From: Bacilli bacterium
GTDB lineage: Bacteria; Bacillota_I; Bacilli_A; RF39; UBA660
NCBI GenBank assembly: GCA_017541325.1
Contig: JAFXZI010000012.1
Location: 138,689-202,688, forward strand
Direction of reading: 5' to 3'
DNA: 64,000 nucleotides
Shown here in pieces: positions 1 through 7,554 of the stretch. The translations under genes and the position numbers were made by a program. A model generated the notes under the pieces. That model was not told the origin of the DNA. It saw nothing but the letters and a program-made list of their open reading frames with translations, and searched no databases. Position 1 is the first letter of the stretch; the number at the start of each line of letters is the position of its first letter.

Positions 1-244
1 TGATTATTATTTAAGAAAACCAATTAATAAGAATGGAAAGAATTATTGGATGGTAACTACTAGTCTTGATGATTTAACTGACAAAGAAAAATACCTATAT
101 AAAGAAGGAGATACTTATACTCTACCAGAAAACAATAATGAAAACTTTATAGGGTGGTTAAATACATCAGATAATAAAATATATCAAGCAAACAATAATA
201 TAACTGTTAATCATGGTATTCATTTTATTGCAAAATATAAATAA
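1..244 (+). CDS. C-terminal end of a surface protein with an InlB-type B-repeat (partial)
   Basis: The reading frame is open from the left edge (the first full codon is at position 2), so only the last 81 codons are seen. The final 45 residues match the Listeria-Bacteroides (Flg_new, InlB B-repeat) pattern: G-x-x-Y-x-LP, then F-x-GW, then a Tyr followed by a beta strand ending FIAKYK. These small beta-grasp repeats occur in secreted or wall-attached proteins of Bacillota. No sorting signal follows the repeat, so anchoring, if any, must come from the missing part. The stop is directly followed by a hairpin terminator shared with the convergent neighbour. Confidence 0.7.
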   Translation, partial: DYYLRKPINKNGKNYWMVTTSLDDLTDKEKYLYKEGDTYTLPENNNENFIGWLNTSDNKIYQANNNITVNHGIHFIAKYK

Positions 245-269
245 AAAGGACTAAACTAGTCCTTTTTTT
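243..269. terminator. Bidirectional terminator between convergent genes
   Basis: Stem GGACTA / TAGTCC (248-253 and 257-262) flanked by an A-run and a T-run, so it can end transcripts from both sides. The stop codon of the minus-strand gene lies inside it. Confidence 0.8.
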
Positions 270-555
270 GTTCCCATTCTTTAATAATATTTTTCATCTC
301 ATTTATCAAATCATTAATATCTTCATTCATATTCCAAACAGAGTCTTCACTCAGTACTCCTGCTTTTATATTTTTTATTTTATTACTTTCATATTTTTCT
401 TTATCTAAAAACCAGTTTTTACTTTCATAGTATTTATTTATTAAATAAATATCTTTCTTTTTATTCTTAAATGTATTTAATGCGTTATCTAATTCTTTAA
501 TACTTAGTAATATATTATTTAATCTTTCTTCATTTTTATTAATTCTTTCTATCAT
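256..555 (-). CDS. DUF4298 family protein
   Basis: A 99-residue charged, mostly helical protein. The N-terminal helix (IERI...EERLNNI) is followed by a YYES-x-W-F-x-D element near residue 45 and by GVLSEDSVW near residue 68, the conserved marks of the DUF4298 family, whose function is unknown. I chose the ATG at 555 rather than 567, because GAGGA lies 5 bases before it while the upstream ATG has no SD. It overlaps the end of the preceding gene by 17 bp and is the last gene of a three-gene operon with the AlkD-like repair protein. Confidence 0.75.
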   Translation of the reverse strand: MIERINKNEERLNNILLSIKELDNALNTFKNKKKDIYLINKYYESKNWFLDKEKYESNKIKNIKAGVLSEDSVWNMNEDINDLINEMKNIIKEWEQKKD

Positions 556-1006
556 TTGTATCCTCATTTATTTTATTTATAATTATTTTTGTTTCTTCTA
601 TAATATTATTATTTTTATTATATTTAATTAAATATTCTAATAATTTCATCAATTCTTGTTTGTTATCTTTAAAAACAGATAAATTATCTTCAATACAAAA
701 TAATAATCTATAAATAGAAATATCTTCTTCTCCTTCAAACACTTCATCAATTAAATCAAGTCCTGATTCAACAACAACTTCTTCTAGTTTTCCATATTTG
801 TTTGAAAAATCATTTACTATTTTTATATCTTTAATAATAGATTTATAAAAGATGATATGTGACAATTGAATGCTTTCTTCAGACACTCCATATTCATGTT
901 CATTATAATCTATATTATTATGGATACATATTCCTTCATACTTATCACCAAAAATATCCTCTAATAATATTTTTTTATCATCATATTTACCTAAATTCTT
1001 AAGCAT
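539..1006 (-). CDS. Hypothetical acidic protein (155 aa)
   Basis: I do not recognise this family. The protein is acidic and soluble, with no signal peptide or membrane segment. Its middle (SHIIFYKSIIKDIKIV, then a predicted helical half) and a short DEVFEGEED acidic patch stand out. An AGGTG site precedes the start. It lies 7 bp after the AlkD-like gene and overlaps DUF4298, so it is cotranscribed with both. Nothing in the sequence supports a specific function. Confidence 0.6.
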   Translation of the reverse strand: MLKNLGKYDDKKILLEDIFGDKYEGICIHNNIDYNEHEYGVSEESIQLSHIIFYKSIIKDIKIVNDFSNKYGKLEEVVVESGLDLIDEVFEGEEDISIYRLLFCIEDNLSVFKDNKQELMKLLEYLIKYNKNNNIIEETKIIINKINEDTNDRKN

Positions 1007-1013
1007 AAAACAC

Positions 1014-1691
1014 CTACTTATTTCTCAATGTTCTTAAATAATCTTTTTGTTCATTAGTAATTCTATAGCTTTCAATAGCTTTTTGAATAGTCTTATTATG
1101 TGTCCATTTATCTAACTTATGATTTTCTATATAAGGAATAGTTGCATCATATTGTTTGGCAAGAGCAGTCGCAAAATACCATGCAATCATCATATTTACA
1201 TAGTATTCATTTGATTTAATATTAGATACAAGTTCTAAATAATCTTTTTTAAACTCATCATCTAAATAATACTGCATAAGCATACCTATTCCAAAACGAA
1301 TAGTATATGTCTCTTTTGATTTTATCCATTTTTTTATTTGTACTATTAACTTATCAATATGTTTTTTAAATATTTTAGGAGACATTTGATCACATGTTGC
1401 CCAATTATCTACATATGGTAAAAATTTGTTTATATAGTTAATACATTCATCATAATCTTTTAATTCAGAAATAATAAAAGCATGCAATTGATTTTCATCA
1501 AAATATTTGTGAGGTAACTCATCTAAAAAAGATTTATAATCTTCTTTTGCTATTTTCTTAGAGAGTTTTCTTAAATCAGGAGTACGTATACCAATTATAG
1601 TATCAGGATCTCTTGTAGGAATTAACTTTATTTGAAAATCACGATATTTTATATCTTGTAAATTAAATAATTCTTCATTTATAGAACTCAT
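1014..1691 (-). CDS. DNA alkylation repair protein, AlkD-like HEAT-repeat glycosylase
   Basis: 225 residues, the usual length for the AlkC/AlkD superfamily (PF08713). The family signature IPTRDPDTIIGIRTPDLRKL sits at about residues 24-43, DNWATCDQM near 112 and a YYVNMMIAWYFATALAK helix near 172, as in AlkD-type proteins that scan DNA with helical HEAT-like repeats and excise positively charged alkylated bases. Family membership is clear; glycosylase activity is inferred, since many relatives are uncharacterised. First gene of a short minus-strand operon, with GGTGAT just upstream of its ATG. Confidence 0.85.
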   Translation of the reverse strand: MSSINEELFNLQDIKYRDFQIKLIPTRDPDTIIGIRTPDLRKLSKKIAKEDYKSFLDELPHKYFDENQLHAFIISELKDYDECINYINKFLPYVDNWATCDQMSPKIFKKHIDKLIVQIKKWIKSKETYTIRFGIGMLMQYYLDDEFKKDYLELVSNIKSNEYYVNMMIAWYFATALAKQYDATIPYIENHKLDKWTHNKTIQKAIESYRITNEQKDYLRTLRNK

Positions 1692-1715
1692 AACATCACC
1701 AAGTAAAGTATAACA

Positions 1716-1740
1716 TAAAAAAAGATGAATTAATCATCTC
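1716..1740 (-). terminator. Terminator after the gene at 1749-2084
   Basis: Stem AGATGA / TCATCT (1723-1728, 1734-1739) followed on the minus strand by seven T. Confidence 0.75.
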
Positions 1741-1748
1741 TCTATTTA

Positions 1749-2084
1749 TTAACTTCTTTTAATTATTTTTGAATAACCTTCTTCTGGAACAATAATATTA
1801 TGTTCAGCATCTTCTGGTAATGAATGATTATATTCAGTTGTATAATATACGTGAGCTGGACTTCCTATTGGTATTTTAATAGATGAATCTGATCCAATTA
1901 CTCTTCCAATAAACGAACTAATAATTCCTCTTTCCATCCCTTGATTTAATAAAAAGCCATATTCATTATCAGAAATACCATGATATTCATTTCTTAAAAA
2001 AGAATATATTTTACTTGAACGTGAAATACCATATGCATTATCTCTTATAGTTCTAGTAGAAACATATAATTCAAAATTTTCCAT
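1749..2084 (-). CDS. Hypothetical protein (111 aa)
   Basis: Unrecognised soluble protein. It is read from an ATG with AAAGGTG 7 bases upstream and ends just before a good terminator, so it is very likely a real gene. It contains short Gly/Ser-rich turns (GISRSSKIYSF, GMERGIISSFIGRVIGS) and a HVYYTTEYNHSLPEDAEHN stretch. There is no signal peptide. The gap to csaA upstream is small and the two may share a transcript. Confidence 0.55.
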   Translation of the reverse strand: MENFELYVSTRTIRDNAYGISRSSKIYSFLRNEYHGISDNEYGFLLNQGMERGIISSFIGRVIGSDSSIKIPIGSPAHVYYTTEYNHSLPEDAEHNIIVPEEGYSKIIKRS

Positions 2085-2145
2085 ACATACACACCTTTCA
2101 CCTATATTATATATATTTAAAATATTATTTCAATACTAGTTTTTA

Positions 2146-2475
2146 TTATCCTAATTTATCTCCATTTTCAACGATTTGATCAGGTTTTATTAAAACAACT
2201 CCTTGTTTACTATAAGTTCCTAAAACCAATACTTCAGACATAAAATTTGCGATTTGTCTTGGGGGAAAATTAATTACTGCTAAAACTTGTTTTCCAACTA
2301 AATCTTCATTTCTATAAACATCTGTTATTTGAGCAGATGATTTTTTTATTTCTATCTCTTTACCAAAATCGATTGTTAATTGAAACGCTGGTTTTTTAGC
2401 TTTTTCAAACACTTTAGAGTCTATTATTGTACCTACTCTAATATCTAACTTTGTAAAATCATCGAATGTAACCAT
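2146..2475 (-). CDS. csaA: CsaA-like tRNA-binding / chaperone-like protein
   Basis: 109 residues, full length for CsaA, a stand-alone OB-fold tRNA-binding domain (PF01588) related to the C-termini of MetRS and EMAP-II. Clear family motifs: KLDIRVGTI at residues 9-17, KPAFQLTIDFG near 28, KKSSAQIT near 44 and INFPPRQI near 68. In Bacillus subtilis CsaA has export-related chaperone activity and relatives bind tRNA; which applies here is unknown. It is transcribed with or just before the small gene at 1749. Confidence 0.9.
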   Translation of the reverse strand: MVTFDDFTKLDIRVGTIIDSKVFEKAKKPAFQLTIDFGKEIEIKKSSAQITDVYRNEDLVGKQVLAVINFPPRQIANFMSEVLVLGTYSKQGVVLIKPDQIVENGDKLG

Positions 2476-2499
2476 ATTGATTTCCTTTCAAAATTATTT

Positions 2500-2733
2500 T
2501 TAATCATCATCTTTAATATTAGAAAATGCTATACCAAAGCAAAGACCAATACTAAGTCCAACAGGTAACCATAAACTAATATTATTTGTAGCAGAACCAA
2601 TTGCTGTTCCAACACTTATTCCTATACACATTCCAATTGGCATCCAATAACTATTATCTTTTTCCTCATCATTGTCATCTTCTTCAACTTTTATTTTCTT
2701 TTCTTTTATTTCTTTATTATTCTTTTTCTTCAT
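2500..2733 (-). CDS. Small membrane protein with Gly-rich transmembrane hairpin
   Basis: 77 residues when started at the ATG at 2733, which has GAGGAG 8 bases upstream; an in-frame ATG 36 bases earlier has no SD. A Lys/Glu-rich cytosolic N-terminus (1-30) is followed by two hydrophobic segments of the form MPIGMCIGISVGTAIGS and LPVGLSIGLCFGIAFS. The small-residue spacing (GxxxG-like) is typical of packed helix hairpins. Similar short proteins are common in Bacillota, without known function. Confidence 0.6.
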   Translation of the reverse strand: MKKKNNKEIKEKKIKVEEDDNDEEKDNSYWMPIGMCIGISVGTAIGSATNNISLWLPVGLSIGLCFGIAFSNIKDDD

Positions 2734-2804
2734 AATTATCTCCTCTATAATAATATCATTTAGGAGCAAAGAACATATGTTAAACGGTGTATCAAATCAA
2801 TATA

Positions 2805-2824
2805 ATAGGTTCTTAAGAACCTAT
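2805..2824. repeat. Perfect 20-bp palindrome
   Basis: ATAGGTTCTT and its exact complement meet without a spacer in the gap between two genes. There is no T-run after it, so it is not a classical terminator; a dimeric repressor site or a cruciform remnant is possible. It also lies in a weak plus-strand reading frame (2777-2875). Confidence 0.45.
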
Positions 2825-2877
2825 GTTGAAGATAAAGATATATCTGTTGATATTATAAAAATATTTTACATTTAAAT

Positions 2878-3390
2878 TTAAAAGTAATCTGGTCTTCTCA
2901 TTTTTTTACTTAGAGCTCTTCCTTTTACTTCTGGTCCATATACTCTTTCTAAATAATCATCATTCAATAATTTACAATAATCAGGATCATAATAATATGA
3001 ATCATCAACTGACTGACTTTCATTACACTTTCTTAGGTACTCATCATATAATATATTTCTTTCTTCATAAAATTTTTTTTCGTCAAAATGTCTAAAAAAA
3101 ATTATATCAACATATCTTTCAAAATCTTTAGCAGTACCTTTTTTAAGAGCATATTCTTCAGGAGTTATATCTCCCATAACAATATGTTCTCCATCAATAT
3201 GTAATATTACAAATTCAGCTCTACAATTAGATAAAGCTCTAAAATTTATAGATTCTTCTAATGTGCAGTTTTTTCTATCAAACAACTCTTGTCCTCTTGC
3301 CATAATTCTTCTTTTATACGCTTTTTTATTTTCGTATGGTTGTCTTCTTAAAAAACTGAATTGTTCTCGTAATTCATCTTTGATTGTCAT
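2878..3390 (-). CDS. Hypothetical protein (170 aa), acidic, Arg/Tyr-rich
   Basis: No family recognised. The start at 3390 has AGAGGTG six bases upstream and is preferred over the GTG at 3399. The protein is soluble and helical, with a basic N-terminal part (ENKKAYKRRIMARGQELF) and a tyrosine- and aspartate-rich C-terminal third (DDSYYYDPDYCKLLNDDYLERVYG). A strong consensus promoter lies about 90 bp upstream, so it should be well transcribed as a single gene. Confidence 0.6.
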   Translation of the reverse strand: MTIKDELREQFSFLRRQPYENKKAYKRRIMARGQELFDRKNCTLEESINFRALSNCRAEFVILHIDGEHIVMGDITPEEYALKKGTAKDFERYVDIIFFRHFDEKKFYEERNILYDEYLRKCNESQSVDDSYYYDPDYCKLLNDDYLERVYGPEVKGRALSKKMRRPDYF

Positions 3391-3482
3391 ATCGTACACC
3401 TCTTTTTATAAATATCTTTAATACAATCAATTCTTTATTATAATTAAACTAAAAGAATTAAAAAATCTCTTTAATAGCGTGT

Positions 3483-3511
3483 ATTATAATGATGATTTTT
3501 ATGAATGTCAA
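3483..3511 (-). promoter_or_regulatory. Perfect consensus sigma-A promoter for the gene at 2878-3390
   Basis: On the minus strand TTGACA (3511-3506), a 17-bp spacer and TATAAT (3488-3483): exact consensus in both boxes with optimal spacing. Confidence 0.85.
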
Positions 3512-3549
3512 TGCAAGTTTTTTTATAGTCTAATTTTGTGACTGTTTAT

Positions 3550-3574
3550 ATGAAAAAAAGATATAAAATCTTTT
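3550..3574 (-). terminator. Terminator for the Nudix gene at 3719-4156
   Basis: Stem AAAAGAT / ATCTTTT (3556-3562, 3568-3574) with a T-run on the minus strand, about 145 bp after the stop codon. Confidence 0.6.
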
Positions 3575-3718
3575 CTTTTATCCTTTTAAAATTATTTTTC
3601 TTCATAATTATATATTCTCTAATATACAGACACTCTCTGAGTGACTAGACCGTGGGTCTTTGCATGGATATTACCAACAAACTACCAACCTAGTCTATTG
3701 GTTTTAGATATGTCATTT

Positions 3719-4156
3719 CTAGTTATTATCTATTCTAATTAATTCGACTGGACTTATTTTGTTTTCTTTTTTGTTTTTAATAGTATTTATGAAATATCCA
3801 TCAGCTCTTAAATCGTTTTTCATATTAAATATTTCTTCATAAGAAAACCAACCAATATCGGATATTTCCTCGCCATCACTTTGTATATTTTCTTTAACTA
3901 ATTCAGCATCAAAAATAAAGAGAAGCAAGTCAACGTTTTCCAAATTTTGATTTATTATTTCTAATATCCCATTTATTTTTGCTGTACATCCAGTTTCTTC
4001 AAATATTTCTCTTTTAGCTGCATCAATAACATTTTCATTATCGTCAACACCACCCGCAGGAATATTCCACTTTCCTTTACATATTTTTTTATTTTCTTTT
4101 ACTAATAGAAATTTACCATCTTTTTCTATTAGTCCTCCAGCTACTATTTTTTTCAT
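3719..4156 (-). CDS. Nudix hydrolase (MutT-like, 145 aa)
   Basis: The Nudix box is complete: GGVDDNE near residue 36, then REIFEETGC (G-x5-E-x7-R-E-U-x-E-E-x-G-U), giving the Mg2+-binding helix that hydrolyses nucleoside diphosphates linked to another group. The substrate cannot be told from sequence. The N-terminal MKKIVAGGLIEKDGKFLLVKE is the usual first strand pair. The gene begins 1 bp after the relic C-terminus of an RNA methyltransferase, copying the arrangement of the second Nudix gene after rlmD. Confidence 0.85.
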   Translation of the reverse strand: MKKIVAGGLIEKDGKFLLVKENKKICKGKWNIPAGGVDDNENVIDAAKREIFEETGCTAKINGILEIINQNLENVDLLLFIFDAELVKENIQSDGEEISDIGWFSYEEIFNMKNDLRADGYFINTIKNKKENKISPVELIRIDNN

Positions 4157-4157
4157 A

Positions 4158-4206
4158 TTAATTTTTCCTTTCTAAAACTGCGATAGACTCACAATGGGTG
4201 GTCACC
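4158..4206 (-). pseudogene. Relic C-terminus of a second RlmD/TrmA-family methyltransferase
   Basis: Read on the minus strand, the last codons give VTTHCESIAVLERKN and a stop that ends 1 bp before the Nudix start. This is clearly homologous to the C-terminus of the intact methyltransferase upstream (RTYHCESITVLERR), a region conserved in the family because it contributes the catalytic base. A TAG lies in frame just before the relic, so nothing upstream can be translated with it. The same end-to-start geometry with a Nudix gene occurs at 4837-4840. Confidence 0.75.
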
Positions 4207-4318
4207 TATTCAGGAATAGGTCATTCAACCATGTTTCATATTTAAAAACATGTTCCTATACATAAAACTGCAAGGGTTGATTGCGTATCATGAACATATG
4301 TTTTTTTCATTTTTTTAA

Positions 4319-4837
4319 TCAAATTAGTTTTATAGCCTGTAGATAATCTTCATCATTAAAATCTACATTGTATACAATATCGCCAGAATTAAACATATCC
4401 ATATATTCATCAATAGATACATATTTTGCTTCACTTACTTCATTATCAGAAAATGACAAAATATTTATATCGATATTATCTTTATATAAAAATATGTCTT
4501 TTATACTATGTCTATCATCATCTATTACATTTTTGTAATAAATTATTTTTTTTCTGTCTAAAACGATTCCTAGTTCTTCACTAATTTCTCTTTCTAATCC
4601 TTCAATAGGAGTTTCTCCCGCATCTATTGCTCCACCATTACATTCCCATTTACCAGGAAGAACTTTTTTCCTATCTGATCTTTTAGTTATTAATATTTCA
4701 TTATTCTTATTAAATAATACTAATTGTACACCTATTATATATTCTCCATCTTCATATGCATCAACATGTCTTATCTTTGTTATACCCGTCTTATTTTTGT
4801 TTCTATCATAAATATCTACATACTCTATTTTTCTCAT
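4319..4837 (-). CDS. Nudix hydrolase, isopentenyl-diphosphate isomerase-like subgroup (172 aa)
   Basis: Length and layout match the YfcD/IDI-like Nudix group: an N-terminal strand region with VDIYDRNKNKTG and IRHVDAYEDG, then GGAIDAGE and REISEELGI forming the Nudix box around residues 68-90. The preceding PGKWECNGG is typical. Members hydrolyse various nucleotide derivatives; the true substrate is unknown and IDI activity should not be assumed. It starts 2 bp after the methyltransferase stop and is presumably cotranscribed with it. Confidence 0.85.
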   Translation of the reverse strand: MRKIEYVDIYDRNKNKTGITKIRHVDAYEDGEYIIGVQLVLFNKNNEILITKRSDRKKVLPGKWECNGGAIDAGETPIEGLEREISEELGIVLDRKKIIYYKNVIDDDRHSIKDIFLYKDNIDINILSFSDNEVSEAKYVSIDEYMDMFNSGDIVYNVDFNDEDYLQAIKLI

Positions 4838-4839
4838 AT

Positions 4840-6045
4840 TTATCTCCTCTCAAGTACTGTGATTGATTCGCAATGATAAGTTCTAGGAAACATATCTACT
4901 GGAGTAATTTCTTTTATATTGTAGTTTTTACTTAAATCGTTTAAATCTCGCATAAGTGTTGCTGGATCACATGATACATATATAATTCTTATAGGATTTA
5001 TTTTTAATAATTGTTCTCTTGTTTTATTATCAAGTCCGCTTCTAGGAGGGTCTACTATTACTAAATCTATATCTTTAAAACTATCTATATTATCTTCTAC
5101 TTTTCCACATATAAAATTAATATTGTCTACATTATTTAATTCTTTATTTCTATTAGCATCTTCTACTGCATCTTTTACTTCTTCTATACCAGTTACTTTA
5201 TCTACATAATCAGATATTAATATACCAATAGTACCAGTACCACAATAAAGATCTAATGCATTTTTATAGTGTTCATTTTTAATTTTATTTATTACAAGTT
5301 CATATAGTTTTTCTGTCATATAAGTATTAACTTGAAAGAAAGAATGATTAGATACATAAAAGTATTTATCAAATAATTTTTCTTTTATATATTCTTTTTT
5401 ACTTACTAATTGATTATTAATATATATTACATCTATATCATTAAACTCATTTAAGAAATGATCATAATCAAAACTACCATATAGACTAATCATTACTTCG
5501 TTAAGTACTGATACTTTTAGTGTTGCTTCTTCTATATTACATTTAGTCTTTTCTTGATATTTTTTTAATCTAGGTAAAATTTCATTAATCTTTTCATTAA
5601 CTAAATAACACTTATCTATACTTACAATATCATTACTTTTATTTTTATATAGACCTAGTTGATTACCATGTATTGTTATTTTTCTACGATAGTTATAGAT
5701 ATTATCTGAATAGATTATTTTATTTATTTGTACATCTTTTTTTAACATTTTATTAACTAGTTCATGTATTTTTTGTTCTTTGAACTCTAATTCATTTTTA
5801 TAATCCATATTTAAGAAAGTACATCCTCCACATTCTAGAAAATATGGACAGATATTATCTATATGATAATTAGACTTTTTAACGTATTTTGATACTTTTG
5901 CTTCATAAATATTCTTTTTATGTTTAATTACTTCTATATCTACTATATCGTTAGGAAGTGCTCCTTCTATAAAATAAATATCATGATTTATTCTTACTAT
6001 TCCTCTACCAAAATGATCTAATTTTTCAATTTTTAAATTGTTCAT
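4840..6045 (-). CDS. 23S rRNA (uracil-C5)-methyltransferase, RlmD/RlmCD type
   Basis: 401 residues with the full family layout: N-terminal TRAM domain (1-58, HFGRGIVRI), iron-sulfur cysteine cluster CPYFLECGGC near residue 66, Rossmann fold with LDLYCGTGTIGI near 245, the catalytic-cysteine loop IYVSCDPATLMRDL near 355, and the C-terminal HCESITVLERR. Such enzymes methylate U747/U1939 of 23S rRNA using S-adenosylmethionine. Which uridine is used is not decided here. GGTGAT precedes the ATG. Confidence 0.9.
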   Translation of the reverse strand: MNNLKIEKLDHFGRGIVRINHDIYFIEGALPNDIVDIEVIKHKKNIYEAKVSKYVKKSNYHIDNICPYFLECGGCTFLNMDYKNELEFKEQKIHELVNKMLKKDVQINKIIYSDNIYNYRRKITIHGNQLGLYKNKSNDIVSIDKCYLVNEKINEILPRLKKYQEKTKCNIEEATLKVSVLNEVMISLYGSFDYDHFLNEFNDIDVIYINNQLVSKKEYIKEKLFDKYFYVSNHSFFQVNTYMTEKLYELVINKIKNEHYKNALDLYCGTGTIGILISDYVDKVTGIEEVKDAVEDANRNKELNNVDNINFICGKVEDNIDSFKDIDLVIVDPPRSGLDNKTREQLLKINPIRIIYVSCDPATLMRDLNDLSKNYNIKEITPVDMFPRTYHCESITVLERR

Positions 6046-6094
6046 AAAATCACCACTACAATTATATTTTACTATTTTTTATAATTAAAAGATA

Positions 6095-6120
6095 TAAAAA
6101 AGACCTCATAAAGAGGTCTA
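6095..6120 (-). terminator. Terminator of the zinc-ribbon operon
   Basis: Seven-bp stem AGACCTC / GAGGTCT (6101-6107, 6113-6119) with a minus-strand T-run, right after the last gene of the operon. Confidence 0.85.
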
Positions 6121-6124
6121 ATTT

Positions 6125-6967
6125 CTATTTCTTAACAGATGGTGCAAGTTTAATAATCTTTGATGTTTGAGATTGTGTAGATTGTTCTCTTACTTCTGTT
6201 AATGCAATCATTTTATAAATGTTTTCTGCATCTTTTGTCTTATCAGCTGGAGTATTATATGCTATATCAGCATAGATAATTCTAGGATTCATACTATTCT
6301 CTTGAACATATAGTACTTCATAATCAAATCCTGAATATGTACCAGTAAATAATAATCCTTTTTTACCTTCAATTGTTTTTTCACTTGAAGTTGCTACAAA
6401 TCCTCTTGTTTGAAATTCAGAAGCTAAAGCAACAGCATCAATATCACTTACTGAATATCCATCTAAATGACCAAATAATGCTTGAGAAGTTCCAGTAGCA
6501 TTACTTAAAACAACTCCATCAGCAGTATTCTCTACTGAATATCCTGATAATAATTTAAATTTATAAGCTCCAACACTAACTTCGTTATATTGAGGTGTAT
6601 CAACCTTTGCAACTGTAGTTCCACCTCCACCATTATTTCCAGAACCTTTAGAATCTTTGTCATTCTTTCCTAAGAATAATATTGCAACTATAACAACTAC
6701 TAATATTGCTATAATAGCAACTAAAACAACTACTAAAGTATTTCCTTTCTTTGGCTCAGTTGGTGGTACTGGACTAGCTGGTGCAGGATTTACTGCTGGT
6801 GCTGGTTGTACAACTGGTGCTGGTTGTGTTGCAGGCATTGGATTTGGTGCAACTGGTGGTGTTGGTTGTGGTGGTTGTACAGGATTTACATTTTCTACTG
6901 CACTACCACATACTTGACAAAATTTATCTCCTGGATTTAATGGAGATCCACATTTTGGACAATTCAT
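6125..6967 (-). CDS. Zinc-ribbon membrane protein with Pro/Ala-rich linker and extracellular domain
   Basis: 280 residues. A cytosolic zinc ribbon (CPKCG at 3-7 and CQVCG at 17-21) is followed by a low-complexity Pro/Ala/Val linker (about 28-72), one membrane helix (about 76-100), a Gly/Asn linker and an extracytoplasmic domain. That domain resembles the single-domain neighbours in the operon (GYSVE...SDID...FDYEVLYVQ...). Its base composition in the linker is less AT-rich than the surroundings. It is the last gene of the six-gene operon. Similar zinc-ribbon-TM proteins are frequent in Bacillota (TcaA/YvbJ-like architecture) and are thought to be envelope sensors; its role here is inferred. 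Confidence 0.7.
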   Translation of the reverse strand: MNCPKCGSPLNPGDKFCQVCGSAVENVNPVQPPQPTPPVAPNPMPATQPAPVVQPAPAVNPAPASPVPPTEPKKGNTLVVVLVAIIAILVVVIVAILFLGKNDKDSKGSGNNGGGGTTVAKVDTPQYNEVSVGAYKFKLLSGYSVENTADGVVLSNATGTSQALFGHLDGYSVSDIDAVALASEFQTRGFVATSSEKTIEGKKGLLFTGTYSGFDYEVLYVQENSMNPRIIYADIAYNTPADKTKDAENIYKMIALTEVREQSTQSQTSKIIKLAPSVKK

Positions 6968-7015
6968 ATTTCTTAACTCCTTTTCTATCTTTTATTCTAA
7001 ATTAATTATACTACA

Positions 7016-7546
7016 TTATTTGATTTCTTCAATATTATTTAATCCCTCTTTAATATTATTTAATATTTCAGTTCTTTTTTCTTCTGTTAATGCTTTAGTT
7101 TCATATTGAAAAACAAATGTATTTTCTTCACTAACTTTTATAAAAATCATTACTAAATAATTATGTTCTTCTACATCTTTATATTCAACTTCTTTAATAT
7201 TTAAAAAAGCATCATATTTCCCAATCTTTATTTCATCAATTTCACTATCTACTTCTTTTCCACCCATATCTTCATAATAGGCACTTAATGAAATTAAATC
7301 TTTATATTTTTTAGAAGATAAATATATATATGATTTATCAAAAGTCTTATTACTTAAATATCCTACTTTTTTATCTTTATCATATTTATACTTGTAATCA
7401 TCTAAAACTTCAAAACTATAATTATCTATTTTATATTTTTTATAAATAACATCATTATTTTTCTTTCTTGTTACTAAAAGTATTAAAGATAGTATAAGTA
7501 ATAATATAGATATACAAACTATTACAATTATTAATTTCTTCTTCAT
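7016..7546 (-). CDS. Membrane-anchored extracellular protein (176 aa)
   Basis: A single N-terminal hydrophobic helix (residues 5-27) without a lipobox anchors a roughly 140-residue outward-facing alpha/beta domain. The domain runs from YSFEVLDDYKY through paired strands to a final helix, ending NNIKEGLNNIEEI. The pattern (short N-terminal strand, long strand pair, C-terminal amphipathic helix) recalls the PsbP/Mog1-like fold and the neighbours at 7555 and 11024. No function is known. Its ATG follows TAGGTGAT and it lies 8 bp after the previous gene. Confidence 0.6.
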   Translation of the reverse strand: MKKKLIIVIVCISILLLILSLILLVTRKKNNDVIYKKYKIDNYSFEVLDDYKYKYDKDKKVGYLSNKTFDKSYIYLSSKKYKDLISLSAYYEDMGGKEVDSEIDEIKIGKYDAFLNIKEVEYKDVEEHNYLVMIFIKVSEENTFVFQYETKALTEEKRTEILNNIKEGLNNIEEIK

Positions 7547-7554
7547 AATATCAC

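Larger units (their letters stand above)
3391..3718. other. 328-bp intergenic region with promoter, terminator and a G+C-richer stretch
   Basis: No supported gene. From low to high coordinate it holds the 5' leader and promoter of the minus-strand gene at 2878-3390, a terminator for the Nudix gene (3550-3574), and a less AT-rich stretch at about 3620-3715. That stretch carries short hairpins (AGACC-GTG-GGTCT; CACTC-AGA-GAGTG on the minus strand), read as the 3' untranslated region of the Nudix mRNA. The stretch does not match a tRNA and I cannot assign it to a known RNA. Confidence 0.5.

Noticed and set aside
2777-2875. Possible 32-codon plus-strand gene with an AGGAG 10 bases upstream
   Set aside because: The start context is poor in spacing, no family match is evident, and the frame covers a perfect palindrome better explained as a site. 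Kept only as a remark.
3620-3715. tRNA or small structured RNA
   Set aside because: Short hairpins are present but no cloverleaf, acceptor stem or T-loop consensus could be built.
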